Below are positions 1-6,768 of a stretch of 10,424 bases of DNA, one piece after another. Positions within the stretch are counted from its first letter, which is position 1. The number at the start of each line of letters is the position of its first letter. The position numbers and the translations under genes are program-made. Source of the DNA: Enterosoma sp964427595 (lineage in GTDB: Bacteria; Bacillota_I; Bacilli_A; RFN20; CAG-288); the NCBI GenBank assembly GCA_964427595.1, contig CAYRUQ010000031.1:1-10424 (forward strand). Direction: 5' to 3'. The notes under the pieces are model-generated. The model was not told the DNA's origin. It searched no databases and saw only the letters and a list, made by a program, of their open reading frames with translations.

Positions 1-606
1 TTTCCTTTATAGACAAAGTAGTCTGAACTAAAGTAACCAATCTCACTTACCGGGGCAATTGATTCCGAGGCGAGGGTAAAGGTAGAGTAGAGACCTAAAA
101 ATCCGCTTGTAAGACCAGAGCAATAGAAATATAACCACTGTCCATCATTCTTCTCGACGATATATTTGTAATAAGTGCCGTATGCAGAATATGATGTGCC
201 CCTGAATGTATAAATATTTTTGATGTCCTCAAAACTGATTTCTTCTTCCTCAGTTTCAACATCTTCTTCGTTAAATATCACATCATCTTCAATATCAATA
301 TCTTCGTCTTCCTCAGTCATATCTTCTACTTCTTCTTCAGTTTCAGTGATATTAGAAATTTTTCCTTTGCCAGATATGAGTAACTCTTGTAGACCCTTTT
401 TCTGTATTTAATTCTCTTGAAGCTGTAAGAATATATGCGGAGATGACCGATTCTTTTATTATTTGAGGATCATCAGAATTATCATATCGATAATAAGAAA
501 CCTCATCATTTACTAAAGCGATAGGAACATAATTGTTGACTGTAAGATTTCCGTTTTCATCAATTGTTCCTAAAGTGGTGTAATACTTACCAAAATCGCC
601 CCCCCC
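1..606 (-). pseudogene. Broken surface-type protein gene, acidic, 5'-truncated and frameshifted
   Basis: The minus strand reads as protein in two frames. From about 604 down to about 395 one frame gives a run beginning GDFGKYYTTLGTIDENGN and continuing through VSYYRYDNSDDPQ to SRELNTEKG. That frame then hits a stop just after WQRKNF. The adjoining frame continues from LQELLISGKGKIS to the window edge at base 1 without a stop. Removing one base in the A5-G3 run at about 394-401 would join the two frames into TEKGLQELL, so I infer a one-base insertion or a sequencing slip. Upstream of the first frame is a TGA and no ATG/GTG/TTG with a ribosome site, so the 5' end is missing. About 45 residues in the middle are dominated by Glu and Asp (for example TETEEEVEDMTEEDEDIDIE), followed by a Tyr/Ser/Gly-rich part. 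No domain is recognised. The composition resembles an extracytoplasmic protein, which is an inference. The gene continues beyond the window. Confidence 0.65.
599..606. repeat. Homopolymer C8 (G8 on minus strand)
   Basis: Eight C residues lie exactly where the minus-strand reading frame of the broken surface gene begins. On the minus strand it reads AAAT followed by G8 and CGATTTTGG. The ATG formed with the first G is out of frame with the downstream protein at G8. It would be in frame at G6 or G9. No ribosome binding site precedes it. It may be a slippage-prone tract, a breakpoint or an assembly error. Confidence 0.6.
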
Positions 607-689
607 ATTTCAATTTAAAATTGCGAGTTAAAACTTCATTTAAAAGTCAAAAATCAATTATGTCCATTTCATAAACTGCGAGCCAAAAA
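605..689. repeat. Imperfect direct repeat pair, possible mobile-element end
   Basis: Two copies of a composite motif are visible. Copy A has CCATTTCA at 605-612 and TGCGAGTTAAAA at 622-633. Copy B has CCATTTCA at 664-671 and TGCGAGCCAAAA at 677-688. The CCATTTCA parts are 59 bp apart and the TGCGAG parts 55 bp apart, so the inner spacing differs by 4 bp. Copy A starts at the point where the surface gene loses its 5' end. Multiple short direct repeats at an end are typical of transposons bound by IS21/TnsB-like transposases, but no transposase gene or terminal TG/CA boundary is seen. They might instead be regulator sites for the downstream rubrerythrin. Confidence 0.4.
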
Positions 690-751
690 TATAACCTCGA
701 AAATGGGCATTTCTTGCGGTCATATCGCTTTAATAAAAAAGTGAAAAATTC

Positions 752-768
752 TATACTATTGGCGGAGG
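752..768 (+). promoter_or_regulatory. Candidate -10 box and ribosome site of rubrerythrin
   Basis: TATACT at 752-757 is a good -10 hexamer, but the sequence 17 bp upstream (TTTAAT) is a poor -35, so the promoter call is tentative. The Shine-Dalgarno sequence GGAGG at 764-768 is strong and lies 10 bases before the ATG at 779. If TATACT were the -10, the transcript would start almost at the ribosome site, leaving a very short leader. The true promoter may therefore lie further upstream among the direct repeats. Confidence 0.4.
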
Positions 769-778
769 TCATAAATCG

Positions 779-1333
779 ATGAAAGATTTAAAAGGGACAA
801 AGACAGAAGCTAATTTAAAGGCCGCTTTTGCTGGTGAAAGCCAAGCTCACACTAAGTATCGTTATTACGCATCTGTCGCTAAAAAAGAAGGCTATTATGA
901 ATTCGCTGAGCTGTTTAATGAAACAGCTCAAAACGAGAATGAACATGCTGAACTTTGGTTCAAGTATCTTCATGGTGGAAAGCTTCCTTCCACTGACGAG
1001 AACATCAAGGATGCCGCTGCTGGTGAAAACTATGAGTGGACTGATATGTATCCTGAGTTTGCTAAAGTCGCTGAGGAAGAAGGTTTCCCTGAAATCGCTG
1101 CTAAATTTAGAATGGTCGGCAAGATCGAAGAGAGACACGAAGCTAGATATAAGCAGATGTTAGAGAATCTCAACACCAAAACTGCCGTCATCAAAGAAGG
1201 AACTTTAGTCGTTTGGAAATGCCAAGTTTGTGGTCATATCCATGTCGGTGCTAATCCCCTTCCTGTCTGCCCTGTTTGTGGTCATACAAACTCCTTTGCT
1301 CCCGAAGCTGTTTGGTATGATTTCAAGCTCTAA
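779..1333 (+). CDS. rbr: Rubrerythrin
   Basis: This is a 184-residue cytoplasmic diiron peroxidase that reduces hydrogen peroxide using electrons passed through a rubredoxin-type iron site. It is typical of anaerobes. The N-terminal ferritin-like four-helix domain (about residues 1-135) opens with the family signature GESQAHTKYRYYA. It has probable iron ligands at E20, E53 and H56 (ENEHAE) and in the second half at E117 and H120 (EERHE). The C-terminal rubredoxin-like domain (about 145-184) has both CxxC pairs, C148/C151 and C164/C167, so electron transfer should be intact. The length is normal for the family. The ATG is preceded by GGAGG at 764-768. The gene stands alone, followed within 30 bases by a strong terminator. 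Peroxide control would be expected, but I see no clear PerR box. The identification is firm. Confidence 0.96.
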   Translation: MKDLKGTKTEANLKAAFAGESQAHTKYRYYASVAKKEGYYEFAELFNETAQNENEHAELWFKYLHGGKLPSTDENIKDAAAGENYEWTDMYPEFAKVAEEEGFPEIAAKFRMVGKIEERHEARYKQMLENLNTKTAVIKEGTLVVWKCQVCGHIHVGANPLPVCPVCGHTNSFAPEAVWYDFKL

Positions 1334-1358
1334 TTAGCTTCTAAAATAAACTGATTTT

Positions 1359-1392
1359 AAAAAGCTCTCGGCTTAAAAACTGAGAGCTTTTT
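1359..1392 (+). terminator. Rho-independent terminator after rubrerythrin
   Basis: The arms at 1359-1371 (AAAAAGCTCTCGG) and 1380-1392 (CTGAGAGCTTTTT) pair over 13 bp with a single G-T wobble around an 8-base loop. The 3' arm ends in five T residues. The hairpin begins 26 bases after the rubrerythrin stop. Its A-rich 5' arm means it could also work on the minus strand. Confidence 0.9.
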
Positions 1393-1591
1393 AGTTTGAA
1401 AATCATCAAATATTCATTTTCATAAATTTGTGAAAATTTAAACTCTATTTGCTTTTAAAAGACATAAATTAAAGTTAAATTTGGACATATTATGTTTGTG
1501 AGAAGAACGGCTTATTTATTTTTAAGTTTCCAGTTTAACTTGTTTTACAACTTTTATTTTTATAAGAGGTTTGTTCACTTGAATTGTGATA

Positions 1592-1601
1592 CTGACGTCA
1601 G
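1592..1601. promoter_or_regulatory. CpG-centred palindrome, candidate operator 1
   Basis: CTGACGTCAG is a perfect 10-bp palindrome with a central CG. LacI/CcpA-family operators are typically palindromic with a central CG contacted through the hinge-helix leucine. The site lies about 120 bases before the start codon of the regulator gene. Its central CG is 42 bp from that of the second site. Assignment to the adjacent regulator is an inference. Confidence 0.35.
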
Positions 1602-1618
1602 AATTATGAAAAATATTG

Positions 1619-1632
1619 TGAAAATATTTTCA
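1619..1632. promoter_or_regulatory. Perfect AT-rich palindrome
   Basis: TGAAAATATTTTCA is a perfect 14-bp inverted repeat. It sits between the two CpG-centred palindromes, two bases before the second. It lacks a central CG, so it does not look like a LacI-family operator. It could bind another dimeric regulator or be structural. It is too AT-rich and too isolated from T-runs to be a convincing terminator. Confidence 0.35.
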
Positions 1633-1633
1633 G

Positions 1634-1644
1634 TAAGCGCTTTA
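1634..1644. promoter_or_regulatory. cre-like site, candidate operator 2
   Basis: TAAGCGCTTTA has the perfect 8-bp core AAGCGCTT (1635-1642). It agrees with the central part of the catabolite-responsive element (consensus TGWAANCGNTNWCA) but misses the outermost T and the final CA. It lies just upstream of the -35 position of the predicted regulator promoter, at about -50, and 79 bases before the start codon. Autoregulation by the adjacent CcpA-like protein is plausible but unproven. Confidence 0.45.
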
Positions 1645-1650
1645 TTTTTC

Positions 1651-1680
1651 TTGTGTGATATAGCCTTAAGAAGATATAAT
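1651..1680 (+). promoter_or_regulatory. Predicted promoter of the regulator-ezrA-nifS-thiI unit
   Basis: A perfect TATAAT lies at 1675-1680. TTGTGT (1651-1656), 18 bp upstream, is a partial -35 with the conserved TTG. The expected transcript start is about 1687, giving a leader of about 36 bases. The leader contains the ribosome site AGGGGGAT at 1709-1716, six bases before the ATG at 1723. No other promoter-like site is evident between the four genes that follow. Confidence 0.6.
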
Positions 1681-1722
1681 CTTCTTGTCTGCAAATATTA
1701 GCAGTTTCAGGGGGATGATAAG

Positions 1723-2736
1723 ATGGATAACAAGAAAGGTATGTACAAAGACCGCGTCACTATTTATGAAGTGGCTAAGGTAGCTGGTGTTTCACTAGCG
1801 ACTGTTTCAAGGGTTATAAACAACTATCCGAATGTCGGCGAAAAAACTAAAAAAGCGGTCGAAGAAGCTATATCAAGACTCGGATATAAACCTTCCGCTT
1901 TAGCACAAGGTTTAGCTAAATCACACTCGACTAACATCGGTATCATGATTCCGTCAACTGGTTATTCCTACGTTTCCAGCATGCTTGATGGCATGATTGA
2001 GGTGGCTAAAGTTTACGGATATATCTCCACTATTTTCATCACCAAGAGAACTAAAGAGGATGCTGCTCAAGTCATCGAGTCACTTATCAAATCACATGTC
2101 GATGGCGCTGTCATTTTTGATGATGAACTTGGAACTGATGAAATCAGATCCATCCAGAATTATCACATTCCTCTCATCGTCGTCGGACATGATATGGAAG
2201 GCGACGCTTTAGGTTCTATCAATCTCGAGTATAAAGATCCGGTCATGGATGTCGTCAAAGAACAACTCGCATCAAGAAATGATGACATCTATCTCTTAGA
2301 TATCGTCAACGAAGGAAAGATGGTTGATGAGATCAGAGATGGGCTTCTTGATTTCGCTGCTGAAAATAACAAGCATATTGAACTTCTCACCTTCAATGAC
2401 TCTTATAACATCGTCTATGAAGGAATGAAGACTTTCTTCCAAACTCATAAATCCGGTTATTTCATCGCACCTAGAGATTCTTTAGCTGCTGCTGTTGTCA
2501 ATGCGGCTAAAGAAAACGGATTATCCATCCCCGAGGATGTTCAGGTCTTAGCTGAAATCGGATCCAAGTATTCATACATCTTAAGACCGCAGATCTCTTC
2601 CTTCTCTATCGATATGTTCAAAGTCGGTTCCATCGCTGTCAGAATGCTGACTAAATTGATGGATGTCAATTCTCCTTTGAAAGATAAAACCTATAAATTT
2701 AGAGCTAAATATAACAAGAGAACGACCACCAAGTAA
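1723..2736 (+). CDS. LacI-family regulator, CcpA-like
   Basis: A 337-residue cytoplasmic DNA-binding repressor/activator. The N-terminal helix-turn-helix (about 12-33) reads TIYEVAKVAGVSLATVSRVI. It is followed by the hinge GYKPSALAQGL (54-64), where L64 matches the Leu that intercalates at the central CG of operators. The rest (about 70-330) is a periplasmic-binding-protein-like sensor and dimer domain. By memory it aligns with Bacillus CcpA over its whole length, including NGLSIPEDV, the RPQ around R288 and RMLTKLMD. However, the normally conserved GFD(N/D) effector-pocket motif reads AEIG at 277-280, and the Arg of the R-(5)-G segment is not there, so effector binding is probably altered. 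The start has a good ribosome site. The gene is first of a packed unit, with the next ribosome site two bases after its stop. Family is certain, orthology to ccpA is likely but not proven. Confidence 0.85.
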   Translation: MDNKKGMYKDRVTIYEVAKVAGVSLATVSRVINNYPNVGEKTKKAVEEAISRLGYKPSALAQGLAKSHSTNIGIMIPSTGYSYVSSMLDGMIEVAKVYGYISTIFITKRTKEDAAQVIESLIKSHVDGAVIFDDELGTDEIRSIQNYHIPLIVVGHDMEGDALGSINLEYKDPVMDVVKEQLASRNDDIYLLDIVNEGKMVDEIRDGLLDFAAENNKHIELLTFNDSYNIVYEGMKTFFQTHKSGYFIAPRDSLAAAVVNAAKENGLSIPEDVQVLAEIGSKYSYILRPQISSFSIDMFKVGSIAVRMLTKLMDVNSPLKDKTYKFRAKYNKRTTTK

Positions 2737-2751
2737 TAGGAGAATATGCTG

Positions 2752-4458
2752 ATGTTTATTCCTCTAATGAGCACTGTCGGCATCACACTGCTTTCTATTT
2801 TAATTGCGATATTAGTAATCGCCTTAATCGTTCTTTTGATTCTCTATCTAAAAAAGAGAATCTTTAAACAAGTTGAATCACTGAAGAAGATTTATGACGA
2901 TTATCATTCGATTTTAATGAGCGATTGCAAAGTCATGGTCAATCGTTTGAATGTTTTAGGTGAGAATTCACCTGAATACAAGAATCTTTTTGATGAGAAG
3001 AAAAAAGAGTTTGAAAAGATTCTATCTACTCGTGATAAGGATATTTCAAACGCTTTAGCTGTCATTGATACTCTTCTCAAAGAAAAGAATCTAAAGCAAG
3101 CTAGAGAGAATATTCAAAAGATAGTCGAACCTTTAAATTCCTATAGACAAACAATCACTAACTTCAATGATCAACTGAGCACTCTTCTTCGTGATGATAA
3201 TGACACCAGAGAGACTTCTCTTTCTCCAAGAGAAAAATACAGAAACATCAAGAACTTCTATGAGGCTCATAAAGACGAGCTCAAACCTCTTCATCAAAGT
3301 TTTGAAGTGATCTTTAAAAACACCGAGGACACTTTCTTTAAGTTTGATGAGCTGACCAACCTTGCTAAATACCAAGAAGCTAAAGCTCTTCTTCCACAAG
3401 TCACTTCATTATTAAATGCCATCACTGATATCATGCAAGACTTACCATCTTTAGTCACTCGCTCTTATAAAGTCATTCCACAAAAGCTTGAGAAGTTAAA
3501 CGCTGATTATCAAGAACTATTAAAACAGGATTTCATCCTTGATCATCTTCATGTTCCTTCAGAAATAGAGACGATCACTTCCACAAACTTAGAAATTCAA
3601 AACAAACTCAAGTTGATGGATACCACTGGTGTCAAAGAAGAACTCGATTTCTTCCAAAGCAAGATAAGTGATATCTTCGCTGAGTTTGAAAAAGAGAAAC
3701 AGGCTAAAGTTGAGTTCTCTTCTTTAAAGTCCTCTATCACTGAATCTACTTATGAGCTTGAAAAACACTACACTAGACATCTAAACGAATTGCCTCAATA
3801 TCAACAAGCATTCGTTCTCGATAAGAAATATGTGAATGAGATAAGTTCTTTACAAGGTGATATCGAAACTATCGGTCATCTTAAAAGAGAGCTTGATAGT
3901 TATCTCAACAACACAGTGAAACAACCTTATTCAGCCGTCACTAAGAAGATCAATGACTTGAAGTTTGAAATTAATAAAGTCAAATCAACGATCAATGACT
4001 ATACTGAATACCTTGATTCTCTTAAACAAACCAGTCAAGGTATCTATGCTTCTATCCGCTCTTATTTCTATAGTTTGAAATACGCTGAGTATGAAGTACG
4101 CTCTATCAAAGTCACCGAGTTTGAAAACAATATCAAACCTCGGTTTGATAATCTCTATCAAGAACTTAAAGATATTGATACTCTGCTTTTTAAACTTCCG
4201 GTGGATGTCACAAAGTGTTTCTCTCTTTATGAGAATGTGAAAACAGAAGCTGATCAGCTCTTCGCTGATGTCTCAAGTAGTCGAAAGCGAGCTGATGAAG
4301 CTGAAAAAGCTATCGTCAAAGCTAACTCTTATCGAGATTTCCAACAGACCGAGAAATCACTTGATAGCGCTGAAGATAAGTTCTATCGTGGTGATTTTAA
4401 AGGGGCAGAGTTTATCGCTAACGAGATAAGTAAAACTCTCGGTTTAACTGAAAACTGA
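2752..4458 (+). CDS. ezrA: EzrA-like septation ring regulator
   Basis: A membrane-anchored coiled-coil protein of 568 residues, close to the usual EzrA length of about 560-570. In Bacillus and relatives EzrA binds FtsZ at the inner membrane, limits extra Z-rings and helps coordinate septal wall synthesis. One hydrophobic segment (about 6-32) is followed by a basic KKR, giving the EzrA topology of a short outside N-terminus and a long cytoplasmic part. The rest is charged helical sequence with spectrin-like repeats and no enzymatic motif. The C-terminus, with KSLDSAEDKFYRGDFKGAEF, resembles the EzrA end (LKEAERRFYAFDY in B. subtilis), but the preceding conserved QNR patch is diverged. An ATG at 2746 is only two bases from the AGGAGA at 2738-2743, so the ATG at 2752 (8 bases) is the likelier start. 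The placement before nifS-thiI supports the name. Confidence 0.85.
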   Translation: MFIPLMSTVGITLLSILIAILVIALIVLLILYLKKRIFKQVESLKKIYDDYHSILMSDCKVMVNRLNVLGENSPEYKNLFDEKKKEFEKILSTRDKDISNALAVIDTLLKEKNLKQARENIQKIVEPLNSYRQTITNFNDQLSTLLRDDNDTRETSLSPREKYRNIKNFYEAHKDELKPLHQSFEVIFKNTEDTFFKFDELTNLAKYQEAKALLPQVTSLLNAITDIMQDLPSLVTRSYKVIPQKLEKLNADYQELLKQDFILDHLHVPSEIETITSTNLEIQNKLKLMDTTGVKEELDFFQSKISDIFAEFEKEKQAKVEFSSLKSSITESTYELEKHYTRHLNELPQYQQAFVLDKKYVNEISSLQGDIETIGHLKRELDSYLNNTVKQPYSAVTKKINDLKFEINKVKSTINDYTEYLDSLKQTSQGIYASIRSYFYSLKYAEYEVRSIKVTEFENNIKPRFDNLYQELKDIDTLLFKLPVDVTKCFSLYENVKTEADQLFADVSSSRKRADEAEKAIVKANSYRDFQQTEKSLDSAEDKFYRGDFKGAEFIANEISKTLGLTEN

Positions 4459-4460
4459 TT

Positions 4461-5600
4461 ATGTTCGATATCTATTTTGATAATTCATCCACCACTAAAC
4501 CTTATTTAGAAGTAATTAAGACTTTTGAAACGATATCACTTGATTATTTTGCCAACTCCGCTTCCTCTCATAAGCTCGGTTATATTTCTAATGACCTTTT
4601 AAAGAAGGCGAGAAAACAGATCGCTAAATCACTTAATGTCTCAGCTAAAGAAGTCTTCTTCACCTCGGGAGCGACGGAAGGAAATAATCTCGCTATCAAA
4701 GGAGTCGCTTTAAGAGAACAGAAAAGAAAGAAGACGATCATAACCACCAAAGCTGAACATCCTTCTGTCATAGCGGTTTTTAAAGAGCTTGAAGAAGAAG
4801 GATTTAAAGCTATCTATCTTGATTACGACAAAGAAGGTAATCTCGATTTAAATCAATTAGAAAAGTCTATTTCTGATGATGTCTCTTTGGTCTCTATCAT
4901 GGCTGTCAATAATGAGACTGGTTATATCTTTCCTATCAATGAGATAGCAAAAATCATCAGATCTCACTCGAAAGCTTATTTCCACATCGATGCTACGCAA
5001 GCTATTGGAAAAGAAGATATCAACTTTACTGACTATGACCTTCTCACTTTTTCGGGTCATAAAATCGGTGGTTTAAAAGGCTCTGGAATTCTAGTTAAAA
5101 AGAATAATGTTTTACTTAAACCCCAAATCCTTGGTGGTGGTCAAGAATCAGGTCTTAGATCAGGAACCTCCGCATTAGCCTTAGATTGCTCATTAGCTAC
5201 AGCTTTAAAAATATCTTTAAAGACGAGAGTAGAGAGAAGAAAACAAGCTATCAGAATCAATTCTTACTTAAGAAAAGAGATGAGTAAGATCGATGATATC
5301 GTGATCACCTCTCCTATGAGTGCGACTCCTTTCATCCTCAACTTTGCCTTTAAGAAACACAAAGGGTCTGTGATAGCTGAAGCTTTATCAAATCAAGGTA
5401 TCTATGTCTCAACTACTAGCGCCTGCTCAAGCAGGACTTCTAGTGAATCAGAAGTCTTGAAACATGCTGGTTTTGATTCTCATATCGTTTCCAACAGCAT
5501 CCGTCTTTCTTTTAATGGAGAAGAGACATTAGAGGAAGCTAGTGATTTCATTTCTTGTTTAAAGGAAATTCTCAAGGAGATTATTGAAGATGGCGACTGA
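4461..5600 (+). CDS. nifZ: Cysteine desulfurase (NifS/IscS type), ThiI partner
   Basis: A 379-residue PLP enzyme that turns cysteine into alanine and carries the released sulfur as a persulfide. Visible class V aminotransferase features are: YFDNSSTT at the start; SGATEGNNLAI (69-79); H100, which stacks on PLP; the HIDATQ strand (175-180); the PLP lysine K201 in SGHKIGG; the RSGT phosphate-binding segment (233-236); and the catalytic C322 in TTSACSSRTSSESE. All key residues are present. It starts two bases after the ezrA stop with no strong ribosome site, so translational coupling is likely. Its 3' end overlaps thiI. In B. subtilis the NifZ (YrvO-like) desulfurase is encoded beside ThiI and supplies sulfur for 4-thiouridine in tRNA. 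The same job is inferred here. A wider role in Fe-S or thiamine synthesis cannot be excluded. Confidence 0.93.
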   Translation: MFDIYFDNSSTTKPYLEVIKTFETISLDYFANSASSHKLGYISNDLLKKARKQIAKSLNVSAKEVFFTSGATEGNNLAIKGVALREQKRKKTIITTKAEHPSVIAVFKELEEEGFKAIYLDYDKEGNLDLNQLEKSISDDVSLVSIMAVNNETGYIFPINEIAKIIRSHSKAYFHIDATQAIGKEDINFTDYDLLTFSGHKIGGLKGSGILVKKNNVLLKPQILGGGQESGLRSGTSALALDCSLATALKISLKTRVERRKQAIRINSYLRKEMSKIDDIVITSPMSATPFILNFAFKKHKGSVIAEALSNQGIYVSTTSACSSRTSSESEVLKHAGFDSHIVSNSIRLSFNGEETLEEASDFISCLKEILKEIIEDGD

Positions 5601-6768
5601 TATGATCATCGTGTTTTTTGGTGAACTTTCCACTAAAGGAAAGAACATCATGGATTTCATCCGCCTTTTAGGAAAAAACATCAAACACGCTTTAAGAGAG
5701 TTTGAAACTTTAACTTATGAAGTTAAAAAAGATCACATCTATATCATGCTTCATGATGAAAACTATGAGAGAGTCAAAGAGAGACTCTCTTTAGTTCCTG
5801 GCCTTTCTTCCTTTGCTTTAGCAAGAAGCGTGAATAAAGATTTAGATTCTCTTTTTGATGAAGCTTTAAGAGTCTATAAAGAAGCTTCTAAGACGACTTT
5901 TAAAGTCGTGACTAAAAGGATCGATAAGTCTTATCCTCTCCACTCTGATGAGATCAATAGAAAGATTGGCGGATATATCTTAAAAGCAGTTGAAACTAGT
6001 AAGGTTGATGTTCATTCTCCAGAGATCAAGATCAACATCATGATCAGAGAAGAATGCGCCTATATCTATGCGAAAAAAGAACTTGGAATCGGCGGTTATC
6101 CGGTCGGTATTGCTGGTAAATCAATGCTTTTAATCTCCGGTGGTATAGACTCTCCAGTCGCTGCCTACTTGATGATGAAAAGAGGAGTCAAGTTAGAATG
6201 TGTTCACTTTGCCGCTCCTCCTTACACTTCGGAGAGAGTCATCGGAAAGATAAGAGATCTTCTTTCAGTACTGACTGTTTATCAACCTGAGATCAAGCTT
6301 TATATCATCCCATTTACTGAACTGGAAAAGACGATTTATGAAAAAGCAGGTCCTAGTTATTGTGTCACAATCATGAGAAGAATGATGCTTCGTATATCAG
6401 AGAAGCTAGCTTATGATCACAACTGCCTTGTCGTCTCTGGTGGCGAATCAATCGGACAGGTCGCTAGTCAGACTTTATACTCGATGAAAGTGATAGAGGA
6501 AGTCTCCTCTCTTCCTTTCATCAGACCTCTTGCCACTTATGACAAGACTGAGATCATCGACATCGCTAAGAAAATCGGCACTTTTGATATCTCAATCAGA
6601 CCTTATGAAGATTGTTGTACTATCTTCACTCTTAAAGACCCGGTCACTCATCCTGATTCTAAAAAAGTGGCTGAGATTGAGGCGTCTTTTGACTATCAAA
6701 AGATGGTTATCGACTGTGTCAAAAACGCTAAGGTTGAATATATCAAAGATGAAGAGGATATCTTCTAA
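5590..6768 (+). CDS. thiI: tRNA 4-thiouridine synthase ThiI
   Basis: A cytoplasmic enzyme of 392 residues that adenylates U8 of tRNA and replaces its oxygen with sulfur received from the cysteine desulfurase. In some bacteria it also feeds thiamine thiazole synthesis. The N-terminal ferredoxin-like part has FGELSTKGKN (10-19). The THUMP domain covers about 60-165. The PP-loop ATP pyrophosphatase domain has SGGIDSP (183-189). DCCTIF (341-346) carries the Cys pair typical of the Bacillus form. No C-terminal rhodanese domain is present, so this is the short form. The ATG at 5590 is 9 bases after AAGGAGA (5574-5580) and aligns with the B. subtilis N-terminus (FGE at residues 10-12). A TTG at 5584 is too close to the ribosome site. 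The start overlaps the desulfurase stop by 11 bases, so the two genes are coupled. The stop overlaps the convergent pseudouridine synthase by 4 bases. Confidence 0.95.
   Translation: MATDMIIVFFGELSTKGKNIMDFIRLLGKNIKHALREFETLTYEVKKDHIYIMLHDENYERVKERLSLVPGLSSFALARSVNKDLDSLFDEALRVYKEASKTTFKVVTKRIDKSYPLHSDEINRKIGGYILKAVETSKVDVHSPEIKINIMIREECAYIYAKKELGIGGYPVGIAGKSMLLISGGIDSPVAAYLMMKRGVKLECVHFAAPPYTSERVIGKIRDLLSVLTVYQPEIKLYIIPFTELEKTIYEKAGPSYCVTIMRRMMLRISEKLAYDHNCLVVSGGESIGQVASQTLYSMKVIEEVSSLPFIRPLATYDKTEIIDIAKKIGTFDISIRPYEDCCTIFTLKDPVTHPDSKKVAEIEASFDYQKMVIDCVKNAKVEYIKDEEDIF

Larger units (their letters stand above)
1393..1722. other. Regulatory intergenic region between rubrerythrin and the regulator gene
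   Basis: This is 330 AT-rich bases with no convincing gene. An open frame at 1492-1701 has no ribosome site and runs through the palindromes and promoter listed separately, so I treat it as chance. The region from 1393 to 1490 contains TGAAAAT (1397-1403) and its inverse ATTTTCA (1416-1422), and TGTGAAAA recurs at about 1430 and 1618. The functional content appears to lie in 1590-1720. Confidence 0.6.

Noticed and set aside
220..411. Plus-strand Ser-rich frame of 63 residues
   Set aside because: It is the reverse complement of the Glu/Asp-rich minus-strand sequence. GAA/GAT codons read backward give TTC/ATC/TCT runs. It has no ribosome site.
815..1163. Frames on both strands within rubrerythrin
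   Set aside because: They are shadows of a gene with clear conserved domains and have no start signals of their own.
1492..1701. 69-residue frame with a signal-like hydrophobic part
   Set aside because: It has no Shine-Dalgarno, runs through the palindromes and the TATAAT box of the next gene, and its Phe/Tyr-rich composition is what AT-rich noncoding DNA gives.
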